NCBI GenBank assembly: GCA_963765375.1
Contig: CAVXVZ010000011.1
Coordinates: 124,001 to 188,000, forward strand
Reading direction: 5' to 3'
Origin: Roseiarcus sp963765375
GTDB taxonomy: Bacteria; Pseudomonadota; Alphaproteobacteria; Rhizobiales; Beijerinckiaceae
DNA length: 64,000 bases
Part shown: piece after piece, positions 33,677 to 43,773 of the stretch
Layout: every line of letters begins with the position of its first letter
Position numbering within the stretch: position 1 is the first letter of the stretch
Position numbers and translations under genes: made by a program
Notes under the pieces: model-generated
Database searches by the model: none
What the model was told of the DNA's origin: nothing
Seen by the model: the letters and a program-made list of their open reading frames with translations, nothing else

Positions 33677-36114
33677 AGCGCAGCGCCTCGCTTGATTTGT
33701 TGCGCGGAGGGGCGGCGCTCGCCGTCGCGATTCCCCACTACCTGACCTTGAACGCGCCGTTTCAGCCGTTCGCGGAGGCCTCCGCGATCGCGGGCGTCGA
33801 GATTTTCTTCGTCCTCAGCGGCTTCGTGCTCGCGCCGCAGATCGTCGACTGGGTGGTCGGACGGCCATGGCGCAATCTCGGCGTGTTCCTCATCCGGCGC
33901 TGGATGCGCACCATCCCGCCCTATGTGGTCGCGCTCGTCGTGATCGCGCTCATGACCGGCAACCTGCTGACCGCCGACTTTGTGCGCTACCTCGTCTATG
34001 TCGAGAATCTCTTCGTCTCCGCCAATCACACCGACTTCTATCCCGTAGCCTGGAGCCTGGCGGTCGAGGAATGGTTCTATGTGCTGTTCGCCCCGGCGCT
34101 GTTCGTGGTCGCCATGCTCCTCAAGCGACGCGACCGGCGGCTCGGGGCTGCGTTTGCAATTCTCGTTATCGTCGTCGTGGCGGGGCTCAGGTTCGCGCTT
34201 CAGCCGTCCGACTGGGACTTGAACGTCCGGCGAGTCACCATGTTCCGCATCGACTCGATCGTTTGGGGCTTCCTGCTCTATCTGGCGCTTGAGCGTTTCC
34301 CGGCGCTCACGCTCGACGACGCCAGAGGGGCAAAGCGCCTCGGCGCGCTCATCGCGCTGCTGGCGCTTTTCGTTCCGGCCGAGCTCGGCGTCGCGATCTT
34401 CGCCCTCGGCGGCGACCCGTCGGCGCAGCAGGCGTTTCCTTACGTTTCGGCCGCGTTCGGCATGGTCTGCGTCGGCGTCTTCCAGCAGGCGGACGCAGCT
34501 TTCCGCGGCCGTTTCGTCAGAGGCGCGAGCTTCTATCTGGGCCGCATCTCGTACTCCGTCTATCTCTTTCACCTCATGATCGTGATGGCGCTGAAGCCGA
34601 TGATCGCATCGGCGCCGCTCGTCTTGCAGCTGGCGATTTATGTCGCCCTGATCCTCGCGCTGTCGACGATCTTCTTTGCCGGATTCGAGCGTCCGATCCT
34701 GGCCGCCCGGCCCTATTACACTGCCCCGCTGCGCGCGGCCGCCGCAACCATCGCGGCGCCGCGCGGCGAGGGTCGCCGCTTTCATCCCTCGCTCCTGTCG
34801 ATTGCGCTCGCTCTCGCGGCCTTGGTCGCCGGCGTTCTCGCCCGCAACGCCTTCATGGCCAATAAGCCTTATGCGTTCTGTGGCCTGCTCATCGCGACCG
34901 CAGGCTTGGTGCTCGCGCTGAGCGAACGAACGCGTCCTGCTTCTAGAGGGGCGCTCGCCGCGGCGGCGCGGGCCTTCCTCCTGCTCGCGCTCGCGCTGCC
35001 GTTCGCCGATGCTCTCTATCGTCACTCCACCGGATTGCCGCTCGCCGCGACCATCGCTCAGCCGACCTATTCCTATCGGGCCGCGCAGGCCAATCCGGCC
35101 GCGTTCGCGGTCTGGTGGTACTATTATCTCAACGAATGGATCAGGGATGACGGCATAAGATCCAAGATCGACGCGCCCGACCCGCAGAAGAAGCTGCCGT
35201 TCGTCCTCGTTCCAGGCTCCTCCGGACGCATGTTCGACACCACGATCCGGATCAACAATCTCGGCTTTCGCGGTCCGGACATCCAGCGCGAGAAGGGCGA
35301 CGCTTTCCGCATCTTCGCGCTCGGTGAGTCGCAGACCTTCGGACCCACTTTGCGTGATGGCGAACGCCCATGGCCGGAGCTGCTGCAGGATCTGTTCGAC
35401 CAGCATGCCGATTGCGGGCGCAGAGTCGAGGTCGTCAACGCCGGAACCGAGGCCTATACGCTCGAAGACAATCTCGAGCGCATGCGCCGCGACATCCTGC
35501 CGCTCAAGCCCGACCTGATCTTGAGCGCGCACGGCATGAACGGCCTGCTCGCGCTCGGCCTGCGGCGCGTTCCCGAGCCCAGCGAGCCGGGGGTGCGGCC
35601 GCGCGCGTCGGCGCTGATCGGCCGCGCCGTGCTGACGATCGAGCGCGCGGTCCACGACTGGCGGAGCCGCAGCTCGCCCGAGCCGCGCCCGGCGGCGCTG
35701 GCGCCGATGGCGGATGCTGAATTGATGAAAAGCCGCTACGCCGATGCCTATCGCAAGCTGATTGCGCTTGCGCGCGCGGGCGGCGCGGACGTCGCGCTCG
35801 CCGACGCGAGCATGGCGATCAACGAGAAAAGTCCGCGCGAGGTCAAGGACTTCTACGGCGCGGTGTTCAAGCCGATCGATGACATCATCGCCGCCAACGC
35901 CGCCCACAATCGGATGGTGCGGCTCTTGAGCGAGGAGGAGCAGGTCCCGTTCATCGACACGGCGCAAGGCCTCGACGGACAATGGGGCGACGACCTCTAT
36001 CTCGATATCGTCCACTTCACCGAGGCGGGCAACGAACGGGTCGCGGGCGTCATCTTCCGCCAGCTCCTGCCGATCCTTGCCGAGCGCGACGGGCTCAGAT
36101 GCGCACTCGGCTGA
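33673..36114 (+). CDS. Membrane acyltransferase 3 (OafA type) with C-terminal SGNH hydrolase domain
   Basis: 813 residues. The first ~400 form the 10-helix acyltransferase-3 domain (SLDLLRGGAALAVAIPHY, FFVLSGFVLAP, AWSLAVEEWFYVLF, ISYSVYLFHLMI). A few more hydrophobic helices follow. From ~520 a periplasmic SGNH-like domain has FALGESQTFG as the nucleophile block and DIVHFTEAGNERVA with the catalytic Asp-His. Such two-part proteins O-acylate cell-surface polysaccharides; the proximity of exoR is suggestive only. Confidence 0.85.
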   Translation: MKRSASLDLLRGGAALAVAIPHYLTLNAPFQPFAEASAIAGVEIFFVLSGFVLAPQIVDWVVGRPWRNLGVFLIRRWMRTIPPYVVALVVIALMTGNLLTADFVRYLVYVENLFVSANHTDFYPVAWSLAVEEWFYVLFAPALFVVAMLLKRRDRRLGAAFAILVIVVVAGLRFALQPSDWDLNVRRVTMFRIDSIVWGFLLYLALERFPALTLDDARGAKRLGALIALLALFVPAELGVAIFALGGDPSAQQAFPYVSAAFGMVCVGVFQQADAAFRGRFVRGASFYLGRISYSVYLFHLMIVMALKPMIASAPLVLQLAIYVALILALSTIFFAGFERPILAARPYYTAPLRAAAATIAAPRGEGRRFHPSLLSIALALAALVAGVLARNAFMANKPYAFCGLLIATAGLVLALSERTRPASRGALAAAARAFLLLALALPFADALYRHSTGLPLAATIAQPTYSYRAAQANPAAFAVWWYYYLNEWIRDDGIRSKIDAPDPQKKLPFVLVPGSSGRMFDTTIRINNLGFRGPDIQREKGDAFRIFALGESQTFGPTLRDGERPWPELLQDLFDQHADCGRRVEVVNAGTEAYTLEDNLERMRRDILPLKPDLILSAHGMNGLLALGLRRVPEPSEPGVRPRASALIGRAVLTIERAVHDWRSRSSPEPRPAALAPMADAELMKSRYADAYRKLIALARAGGADVALADASMAINEKSPREVKDFYGAVFKPIDDIIAANAAHNRMVRLLSEEEQVPFIDTAQGLDGQWGDDLYLDIVHFTEAGNERVAGVIFRQLLPILAERDGLRCALG

Positions 36115-36184
36115 CCGGCGGGCGACGCTCTCCACGTGACGGTAAGTCGATATAGAATGGGCAGGTGCAAGAAGGGGATCGTCA

Positions 36185-37180
36185 GTGGCCCAAAGCGAAA
36201 TCGACGCCGTTCGCGCTCTGCTTGGCGCCAAGCCGCGCCCGGTGGGCTGGGAGGCTCGCCGCGAGCGCCTTGACGAAGTCGGCGCCGTCTGGCCCGTCGC
36301 CGACGACGTCAAGCTCGAGGCGGTCGATCTCGACGGCGTGCCCGGCGAATGGTCGATCGTTCCCGGCAGCGATCCGTCGCGGGTGCTGATGTTCTTTCAC
36401 GGCGGGGGATATTGCTCGGGCTCGATCGTGAGCCACCGCCGGATGGTGACCGAAGCCGGACGGGCAGGGGCGGTGCGCACGCTCGCCGTCGGCTATCGCC
36501 TGGCGCCCGAGCATCCGTTCCCCGCCGCTTACGACGACGCGCTGACCGCCTGGCGGGGCCTGCTCAAGCTCGGATATGCGCCGAGCCGCATTGCGGTCGG
36601 CGGCGACAGCGCGGGCGGCGGACTGACGCTTGCGCTGGCCGGCGAGCTCAAGCGCGCGGGCGAGGAACCGCCCGCCTGCCTCTGGCTCGTCTCGCCGTGG
36701 ACCGATCTCACGATGTCGGGGGTGACGCTCTCGATCAAGAGCGCGATCGATCCGCTCATTCACAAGGAATATCTCGAGGAGCTGGCCCATGCCTATCTGC
36801 CCGAAGGCATGGACCGGAAGGACCCGCGCGTCTCGCCCCTCTACGCCGATCTCTCTGGCCTGCCGCCGACCCTGATCCAGGTCGGCTCGGCCGAGACCTT
36901 GCTCGACGACTCGGTGCGTTTCGCCGCCGCGGCCGGCGCCGCCGACGTCGGCGTGACCCTCGAAATCTGGCCGCACATGATCCATGCGTGGCAGATGTGG
37001 AACGCGCGCCTCGAGCCCGGACGCCGCGCGCTCGCGAGCGCGGGCGTCTTCATCCGGCGTTCCCTCCAGCGGCGGCGCTCGAGCGCGCCCTTGGTCAAAG
37101 GCGGCAATTCGGCATTCGATCGCCCTTGCCAAAGCAGCCGAATGAGGGCAGGCCATGGTCAGAGCGGGCCGCGCCCCTGA
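36185..37180 (+). CDS. Alpha/beta-hydrolase, HSL-family esterase
   Basis: 331 residues from a GTG at 36185 (AAGGGGA upstream). The oxyanion-hole motif HGGG (FFHGGGYCSG), nucleophile GDSAGGG, the YRLAPEHPFPAAYDDA stretch and the C-terminal Asp and His (WPHMIHAWQMW) complete the hormone-sensitive-lipase family set. It is predicted cytoplasmic and acts on short-chain esters. The last ~30 residues are basic and low-complexity. Confidence 0.9.
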   Translation: MAQSEIDAVRALLGAKPRPVGWEARRERLDEVGAVWPVADDVKLEAVDLDGVPGEWSIVPGSDPSRVLMFFHGGGYCSGSIVSHRRMVTEAGRAGAVRTLAVGYRLAPEHPFPAAYDDALTAWRGLLKLGYAPSRIAVGGDSAGGGLTLALAGELKRAGEEPPACLWLVSPWTDLTMSGVTLSIKSAIDPLIHKEYLEELAHAYLPEGMDRKDPRVSPLYADLSGLPPTLIQVGSAETLLDDSVRFAAAAGAADVGVTLEIWPHMIHAWQMWNARLEPGRRALASAGVFIRRSLQRRRSSAPLVKGGNSAFDRPCQSSRMRAGHGQSGPRP

Positions 37181-37195
37181 CCCAGGGCGGATGAC

Positions 37196-38890
37196 GTGAC
37201 TGTCGACTTGAACCTCAATCCGGATACGCCGGCGAGCGCGCCATCGCGTTGGGGCGTGTTCGGCTATCCGGCGTTCGTCGTCATTCTCGTCGCCACCTCG
37301 CTTTCCAGCGTCGCGTTCGCGATGTTCGACACCGCTTCGGCCTGGTTGATGACCAGCCTCAATCCGAGCCCGTTAATGGTCTCCGCGGTGCAGGTCGCCA
37401 CGACCCTGCCCATGTTTCTCCTGACCCTGCCTGCCGGCGCGCTCACCGATGTCGTCGACCCGCGCCGGCTCCTTATCGCCGCGCAGGCCGGCATCGTGGC
37501 GGTTTCGATCGCGTTCGCCGTGGCGGTCTCGGGCGGGGCGGCGAGCCCGCCTTCGCTGCTCGCGACATCGTTCCTGCTCGGCGTTGGCGGCGCGCTTGCA
37601 GCGCCCGCGTGGCTCCTGATCGCCCCGATGCTGGTGCCGAGATCCCAACTCGACAGCGCGATCGCGATCGACAACGCGAGCTACAATGTCGCCCGCGCGA
37701 TCGGCCCGGCGATCGCCGGATACGCGATCGCAAGGTTCAGCATCGGCGTTCCGTTCTGGTGCTGCTGCCTGGGCAATCTGGCGCTCCTTGCGGTTCTGAT
37801 CTGGTGGCGCGCGCCGCGAAGACCGAAGGAGACTCTGCCGGCCGAACGCATCGTCAGCGCGATGATGGCTGGCGTCCGCTACGTTCGATACAGCCGCGAG
37901 ATGGATGCCACGGTCATCCGCGGGGCCGCATTCTTTCTGTTCGCGAGCGCCTATCTCGCGCTGCTGCCGCTCGTGGCGCGCGCGCAAATCGGCGACGGGC
38001 CGGAGATCTATGGCCAGCTTATGGCCGCGGTCGGCGTCGGGTCGATCGTCGCCACATTCGCGCTGAACTGGCTCAAAGCCCGATTTGGCCCGAACGGGCT
38101 CGCCGCTCTCGGCACGATCGGCATCGCCGCCTCTTTGTTCGTGTTCGCCGCGGCGCACGATTTCGCGACCGCGCTTGCCGCGAGCTTCGTCGCCGGCGCG
38201 GCTTGGATCGTCGCCCTCACCACCTTTTTCGTCTCGGCGCAGGTTTCCTTGCCGGAATGGGTGCGGGGACGGGGGCTAGCGATTTTCCTCACCGTGTATT
38301 TCGGCGCGCTGACGGTCGGGAGCGCGCTCTGGGGCGAGGTCGCCAGCCGCAAAGGGGTGCCCTTCGCTCTCGCCGCGGCCGGCGCCGGCGCGCTCATCGC
38401 GATGGCGCTCACCTGGCGGTGGAAGCTGCAGGCTGGGACGTCGCTCGACCTCACCCCGTCGATGCGCTGGCGGGCGCCTTCCTTCCTCAACCGGGTCCCA
38501 AACGATCAAGGGCCGATCCTGGCGATCGCCGAATACCGGATCGACCCGAGTGACAGCGCCGCCTTTCTCGCCGTTATGCACGACATCAGCCTCGAGCGGC
38601 GGCGCGACGGCGCCTGCGCCTGGAGCATCTACGAGGATCCGGACGAGGCCGGAAAGCTGATCGAGACCTACCTCATCCACTCCGCCCTCGAGCTCAAATA
38701 TCGCCAGGCGCGGGTGACGATGGCCGATCAGATCATGGAGGACGCGGCCGAGCGGTTTCTGAAGGCGCCGGCGGAGATCCGTTATCTCGTCGCGCCGCAA
38801 CGCCAGCACCGGAAGTGGAAAAAGCGCATCGCCCGCCGCGCGGCGCGCAGACCGGGGCGCTCCGACGCGCAAGGCGCCGGACCCGTCTAG
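37196..38890 (+). CDS. MFS transporter (MFS_3 / EntS-like) with C-terminal soluble domain
   Basis: 564 residues from a GTG at 37196, 15 bp after the esterase stop. About 10-12 membrane helices (FVVILVATSLSSVAFAMFDT at the first; inter-helix DVVDPRRLLI) are followed from ~430 by a soluble domain (ILAIAEYRIDPSDSAAFLAV, ACAWSIYEDPDEAGKLIETY) resembling an ABM/dimeric alpha-beta monooxygenase-like fold, and a basic tail. The substrate is unknown. Confidence 0.85.
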   Translation: MTVDLNLNPDTPASAPSRWGVFGYPAFVVILVATSLSSVAFAMFDTASAWLMTSLNPSPLMVSAVQVATTLPMFLLTLPAGALTDVVDPRRLLIAAQAGIVAVSIAFAVAVSGGAASPPSLLATSFLLGVGGALAAPAWLLIAPMLVPRSQLDSAIAIDNASYNVARAIGPAIAGYAIARFSIGVPFWCCCLGNLALLAVLIWWRAPRRPKETLPAERIVSAMMAGVRYVRYSREMDATVIRGAAFFLFASAYLALLPLVARAQIGDGPEIYGQLMAAVGVGSIVATFALNWLKARFGPNGLAALGTIGIAASLFVFAAAHDFATALAASFVAGAAWIVALTTFFVSAQVSLPEWVRGRGLAIFLTVYFGALTVGSALWGEVASRKGVPFALAAAGAGALIAMALTWRWKLQAGTSLDLTPSMRWRAPSFLNRVPNDQGPILAIAEYRIDPSDSAAFLAVMHDISLERRRDGACAWSIYEDPDEAGKLIETYLIHSALELKYRQARVTMADQIMEDAAERFLKAPAEIRYLVAPQRQHRKWKKRIARRAARRPGRSDAQGAGPV

Positions 38891-38934
38891 CTGCGCGAGG
38901 CGGCGGCGGAGGTCGGGCGAGCCGCCGCATCTCC

Positions 38935-39882
38935 CTACCCGTCATTGGCCCGGGGAATGAACCCAGGGACACCCGTCCCCACCACGGGGTTGAATCGGAT
39001 GCTCGTGGTAATGCCGTCCCGAATCTCCCGCATGGCCTCTTCAGGCAGCGTCGAAATGTCGAAGTTCTCTTGGATATGCTCAGCCGTGATCGAGGTGGTC
39101 AGGAACGCCGTGCCGCGCTGTATGGCCCAGGCCAGCGCAACCTGAGCCGGCGTCTTGCCAACCCGCTGCGCGATGGCCGTGATCACCGGGTCGTCGACGA
39201 TTCTCGGCGGCGAGGCGTGACCCAGCGCTGCGCCCGCCTGGACCACAATTCCATGTTCCCGACAGAAATCGAGCATGTCCCATTGAGGGAGGTAGGGATG
39301 GGATTCGATCTGCACCATCGCAGGCTTGATCCGCGCAGCCGCGACGATCTCCCGCAGCTTCTCCAAGGTGACATCGGTTACGCCGATCGACCTGCACTGA
39401 TCGTCGTCCATGAGGCGCTCGAGCGCCCGCCACGTCTCGACCAACGTCACCTCGGTATCGTAGATGACCTGCCCGTGCTCGTCCCTCGGATCCAGCTCGT
39501 CGCCGGGCCGAAAGGCAAAAGGGGTATGCATGAGGTAGCAATCGACATAGTCGATTTGCAGTCGCCTGCGGCTGGCGTCAAACGCCGGCCCGACCCGCTC
39601 CGGACGGTGATTGGTGTTCCAGAGCTTCGTGCTGATGAAGAGGTCCTCCCGACGAACCAGCCCGGTCTTGAACGCTTCCTGCATCGCATCGCCGACCGCT
39701 TCCTCGTTGCGGTACCGTTCCGCGCAATCGACATTTCGATACCCCACCTCCAATGCGGTCTTGGTAGCCGCTTTGGTCGCGAGCGGATCGCGGATCAGTG
39801 TGCCAAACCCAACAGCGGGCATGACGCCAGATCCATGGGTAAGAGGGATCCTCGCATATCGAAGCATATCGGTGGTCGGCAT
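38935..39882 (-). CDS. Aldo/keto reductase
   Basis: 315 residues from an ATG at 39882 with AAGGGA upstream, preferred over the TTG at 39888. The catalytic tetrad is visible: Asp in VGYRNVDCAERY and its Tyr, Lys in FISTKLWNTN and His in CYLMHTPF. NADPH-dependent reduction of aldehydes or ketones is expected. Convergent with the MFS gene. Confidence 0.9.
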   Translation of the reverse strand: MPTTDMLRYARIPLTHGSGVMPAVGFGTLIRDPLATKAATKTALEVGYRNVDCAERYRNEEAVGDAMQEAFKTGLVRREDLFISTKLWNTNHRPERVGPAFDASRRRLQIDYVDCYLMHTPFAFRPGDELDPRDEHGQVIYDTEVTLVETWRALERLMDDDQCRSIGVTDVTLEKLREIVAAARIKPAMVQIESHPYLPQWDMLDFCREHGIVVQAGAALGHASPPRIVDDPVITAIAQRVGKTPAQVALAWAIQRGTAFLTTSITAEHIQENFDISTLPEEAMREIRDGITTSIRFNPVVGTGVPGFIPRANDG

Positions 39883-40113
39883 GCTCAAATTCCCTTGGCG
39901 GGGACCAGCGTCGTAAAGGGCTGGTCATTCGACGCTCCATTCCAATATGACCGCGCCGAAAGCTTGTGAACAGATACCTAAGTATCGACGGCGCCATCGT
40001 GCAATAGATCGGTCATCGCACCTGTGATATTTTCGCTTGGGGATGGCGCAGGGCGATTTCAAGCGATCTGAACGCGGCGCCCTGTCTGCAGGATGTTCGA
40101 ACGGGAGACTGTG

Positions 40114-40638
40114 ATGAGCCTCATTGATCAGGCCCTGAAGGCCAACGAGCAATTCGCAAGGACGTACGATCGGAAGCTGGGCGGGCATCCGCAGCCGAAG
40201 ATCGCGATTGTAACCTGCATGGACCCGCGGCTCTCGGACCTCGAGGGGATCCTGGGATTGAAGACTGCGGATATGGACGTCATTCGCACCGGCGGCCCGG
40301 CCGTCACCGAAGACGTGATGGGAGAACTTGTCGTTTCCACGCGGGTTCTGGGCAGCAAGGAGATCATGCTCCTCAATCATACGGGCTGCGGGTTCACAAC
40401 CTTCACTGACAAGGAGCTGAACGACAAGCTCGCCGGAGAGACGGGTGACGCCACGCCGGTCCCGATGCGCTTGTTTTCCTTCAAGGACCCGGAGGAGAAC
40501 ACTCGGGCGCAGATCGAGAAAGTCCGGTCGCATCCATGGATCGCCAAGGACGTGGCGGTCCGAGGCTTCATTTTCGACGTGGACACGGGCCGGTTGCGGG
40601 AAGTCATGGTGGATGATCGGAGCGGCGCCGCCGCTTGA
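40114..40638 (+). CDS. Beta-carbonic-anhydrase-like protein
   Basis: 174 residues from the ATG at 40114 (GGGAG upstream; the frame also opens at 40093). Zinc ligands are in place: Cys in VTCMDPRLSD and His-x-x-Cys in LLNHTGCGFTTF. The protein is short for a beta-CA and belongs to the group with one fused core domain. Divergent from the aldo/keto reductase. Confidence 0.85.
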   Translation: MSLIDQALKANEQFARTYDRKLGGHPQPKIAIVTCMDPRLSDLEGILGLKTADMDVIRTGGPAVTEDVMGELVVSTRVLGSKEIMLLNHTGCGFTTFTDKELNDKLAGETGDATPVPMRLFSFKDPEENTRAQIEKVRSHPWIAKDVAVRGFIFDVDTGRLREVMVDDRSGAAA

Positions 40639-40753
40639 GATTCGTGGCGGGGCGCCGCCCAGAGCCTCCGCTATGCGCCCGAAGCGGAGGGGCCGTCTGC
40701 GTCCGTCCAATTAACGAAAGGACGCGGTTGCGATCCCCCGGGCGAGGAGAAGA

Positions 40754-42071
40754 TCAGCCCCGTCGCGCATCTTGCACGCGGGATTGCAGCGCGATCATTT
40801 TCCCGGGTGCGGTCTCCGGCAGGGCGACCAGCACCGGAAGGGCGCAGACAGCCACCACGGCGATCATCGCGCCGGGGACCAGCGTCGACCCGGTGCGTTC
40901 TGTCAGGACCTGGGCGACGTAGGGGGTAAGGCCGCCGAAGATGGCGGTGGCGGAGGTTGCCCCCAGAGCCAGGCCGCTGACGCGACCTTCCCCCGGGAAT
41001 TGCTCGGCGGCCGTTATAGCGCCGACCGCGCTGACCCCACCGGCGACCCAAGCAAGGATGACGATCCCCAATAGGGCGTATGACGGCGAGCCCCTGGCCA
41101 TCAGATAAAACAGCACAATGGGCAAGATCGCGCTGCATCCGCATAGAAATATCAGGACGGGTTTCCGCCCAAGCCTGTCAGACAATGCTCCGGCGAGCGG
41201 CGTGACCAGGATGACCGCGAACGCGGCGACGGTGGATAGCCGTAGCGAATCGCCTTCGCCCAGCTTTCCCGCGGAAGTCAGGAATGCGGGCACGTAAGTG
41301 ATCCCGATGTAATATGTGATCGATCCCAGCGCGGAAATCGCGAACGCCCGCACGATGCCGGCGCGATAGTAGATCAACGCGTGGCACAGGGGATTCCTAG
41401 GCACCCTCCCGCTCGCCTGCTGCTCTTCGAAGTCCGGCGATTCTTGCATCGTCGTACGAGCAATCCACACACTCGCAGCGAGAGCGGCGCCGACGAGAAA
41501 GGGGATGCGCCATCCCCACGAGTCCAGATTTGCGGCGCTCATCGAATTGACGGTCAGCAAAGAAACGCCGACGGCGAGGAGTTCCGCCAACCTCGCTGGA
41601 CGCGGAAGCCATGGACGCGATCAAGCCGCGCCTATTCGGAGGGGCGCCTTCCAGCAAGTACGCAACAACCGCGTTGTACTCGCCTCCGACGGAAAATCCC
41701 ATAATGCAGCGGAGAAGAAAAAGCAGCCAGCCGGCAGTAGCGCCCGCTTGCGCGCGGGTTGGCAGCAGGGCCGTGCCGAACATCGTCATTGTCATGATCG
41801 CCACGGACAGCAGCATCGTTCTCCGGCGCCCAAACCTGTCGCCGATATGGCCGAAGGCCATGCCGCCGAGCGGGCGCAATAGATAGGCAATTGCAAATGT
41901 AGCCAGAGTTGTGGTCAGCGCGGCTTCGCCGCCGCCAAAAAAGACCCGCGAAAGCACCGTGGCGAGGTAGAGGTACAGGGTGAAGTCATACCATTCCACG
42001 ATGGTCGAGAACGCCGCGACCGCAATTGATGCGCCGGAAACGCTCTCCTGCGATCGGCGCTTTTCGATCAT
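40754..42071 (-). pseudogene. MFS transporter (MHS family), frameshifted
   Basis: The N-terminal half (42071 down to ~41590: IVEWYDFTLYLYLATVLSR, GHIGDRFGRRRTM, GFSVGGEYNAVVAYL) and the C-terminal half (to 40754: SWGWRIPFLVGAA, GALSDRLGRKPVLIFL, PETAPGK) are one metabolite-H+ symporter split by a single extra base. The frame breaks near 41584-41591, where GTTGGCGG stands in place of an expected GTTGCGG (minus strand). Either a true pseudogene or a sequencing error. Confidence 0.85.
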
Positions 42072-42108
42072 CCGATTTCGACGCTCCCAGCCCTCGCGCC
42101 GCCCGTAT

Positions 42109-42489
42109 TCAATCCATCCGTTCGACCCATTGAGCGCGTGAAGGCCCTGGCTCGAACGCATCGCTGAAATATTGGGTCTCGCGCGCCACCTTCCCTTCTT
42201 TGAGCTCCATGATGCTCACCGCGTAAGACGGCCGCCCGTCGTAAGTGAGGACAAATTCGGTAACCCAGAGGTCGCCGGCGCCGAGGATGCGCCGCACCGT
42301 GAAGCGCTTCATGTTCGGCTGAGCCTGGCGAGACGCCTGAATATTGCGCCGGCCGCGGATGCGCTCGCCCGACTGGGGATATTCGAGCACGGCGTCATCT
42401 CGGTAAATTTGGTGCTCCGCCTCGAAGGCGTTGGCGTCGGATGCAGCCCAGTGGAGATCCAAAGCCGCTCGAATCTCCCGGTCTTCCAT
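42109..42489 (-). CDS. NTF2-like / SnoaL-like protein
   Basis: 126 residues from the ATG at 42489 (GGAAGG upstream). It has the cone-shaped NTF2 fold pattern: N-terminal helix ALDLHWAASDANAFEAEHQI, strand DDAVLEYPQSGERIRGRR, then strands ending YAVSIMELKEGKVARETQYF. It lies 37 bp upstream of the frameshifted transporter, likely in the same operon. Enzyme or binding role unknown. Confidence 0.8.
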   Translation of the reverse strand: MEDREIRAALDLHWAASDANAFEAEHQIYRDDAVLEYPQSGERIRGRRNIQASRQAQPNMKRFTVRRILGAGDLWVTEFVLTYDGRPSYAVSIMELKEGKVARETQYFSDAFEPGPSRAQWVERMD

Positions 42490-42672
42490 CTCGTCCTTCC
42501 CTCGCGTCATCCGGGCGCCCGATCGGTGAAAGTCACCTTGCGGGGGAGGTCATGCCGAAGCATGAGCGCGCGCCCGGTAACATAGCACGCGCGCGCGCCG
42601 CCCAGGCAAGGCGCCGATGCGCTCGACAACTCCCGCGCCGAGCGGCCGCTGGCGGCCCGACGCCGGCGGGCG

Positions 42673-43749
42673 TCACGCCAGCGCTTGAGCCTTTGTCTCA
42701 ATCGCTTTCAGAAGATCGCTCCAGGAGTCGTCGAAGGACTTGGCGCCCTCGGACTGTAGCTCCGCGGCCAATGCGCCAGGATCGACCCCCGCCTTGGCGA
42801 CCGCCGACAGCGTCTCGCCCGCACGCCTTCCGTCGCGAGGCAGCATGTCTCCGACTTCGCCATGATCGGCAAAATCCAGCAACGTTTCCTCGGGCATTGT
42901 GTTGACGGTGTTCGGCGCCCCCAACGCGCCGACGTAAAGCGTGTCGGGAGCGTGAGGATCTTTTGTTCCCGTGCTTGCAAAGAGCAGGCGCTGCGGGCGC
43001 GCGCCCGAGTTTTCGAGGCGCTGCCAGCGCTCAGAATCGAGGAGATCGCGATAGGCCGCGTAGGTCGCCTCCGCGACTGCGATGCCCAGCCGGTCGCGCA
43101 AGGTCTCCGGCAGCTTGTCCATCGTCGCCTTGTCCCAACGGCTGATGAACAGGGACGCCACGGACCGAACATCCGGGCTTAAGCCGGCCGCGATCCGGCG
43201 CTCCAGGCCGCGCATATAGGCTTCGGCCGCGGCAACATAATGTTCGCGCGAGAAGAGCAGGGTGACGTTGACCGGAACGCCTCGGAAGACGGCTTCCTCG
43301 ATCGCCGGGCCGCCCTCCTTGGTTCCGGGAATCTTGATGAACAGATTGGGCCGGTCCGCCGCAGCATGAAGAGAACTCGCGGCCTCGACCGTCCGCTGCG
43401 TGTCATACGCGAGGAGCGGCGAGACTTCGAGCGAGACCCAGCCATCGACGCCGGCCGTCCGGTCGTGAATCGGCCTGAACAGATCCGCAGCCTTCTGTAA
43501 ATCTGCGATCGCAAGCCTGAAGAACAGATCTTCGTGCGCGACGCCGCTCTTGCTCATCGCGCGGATGTCCTGATCGTACGCCGCGCTCTTCGAAATCGCA
43601 TGATCGAAAATCGTCGGGTTCGACGTAAGCCCTGTGATCGACAGCGTGTCGATGTATCGTTTGAGCGTGCCGGAAGTGAGCAGAACTCGGGTGATGTTGT
43701 CGAGCCACAGGCTCTGGCCGGCATTGTGAAGCTTCTCGGTCGCTTTCAT
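42673..43749 (-). CDS. tal: Transaldolase
   Basis: 358 residues with GGAG before the ATG. SITGLTSNPTIFDHAI near residue 40 and the Schiff-base lysine in NLFIKIPGTKEG define a transaldolase of the longer bacterial type; it interconverts sedoheptulose-7-phosphate plus glyceraldehyde-3-phosphate and erythrose-4-phosphate plus fructose-6-phosphate. It is followed by the UBP-finger gene on the same strand. Confidence 0.93.
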   Translation of the reverse strand: MKATEKLHNAGQSLWLDNITRVLLTSGTLKRYIDTLSITGLTSNPTIFDHAISKSAAYDQDIRAMSKSGVAHEDLFFRLAIADLQKAADLFRPIHDRTAGVDGWVSLEVSPLLAYDTQRTVEAASSLHAAADRPNLFIKIPGTKEGGPAIEEAVFRGVPVNVTLLFSREHYVAAAEAYMRGLERRIAAGLSPDVRSVASLFISRWDKATMDKLPETLRDRLGIAVAEATYAAYRDLLDSERWQRLENSGARPQRLLFASTGTKDPHAPDTLYVGALGAPNTVNTMPEETLLDFADHGEVGDMLPRDGRRAGETLSAVAKAGVDPGALAAELQSEGAKSFDDSWSDLLKAIETKAQALA

Positions 43750-43773
43750 CTCCGAACTCCATCCAGGCTCAGC

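Noticed and set aside
33658..36312. 884-residue frame antisense to the acyltransferase
   Set aside because: Length comes from GC bias; composition is Arg/Glu/Gln-rich and non-protein-like, and it faces a clear gene.
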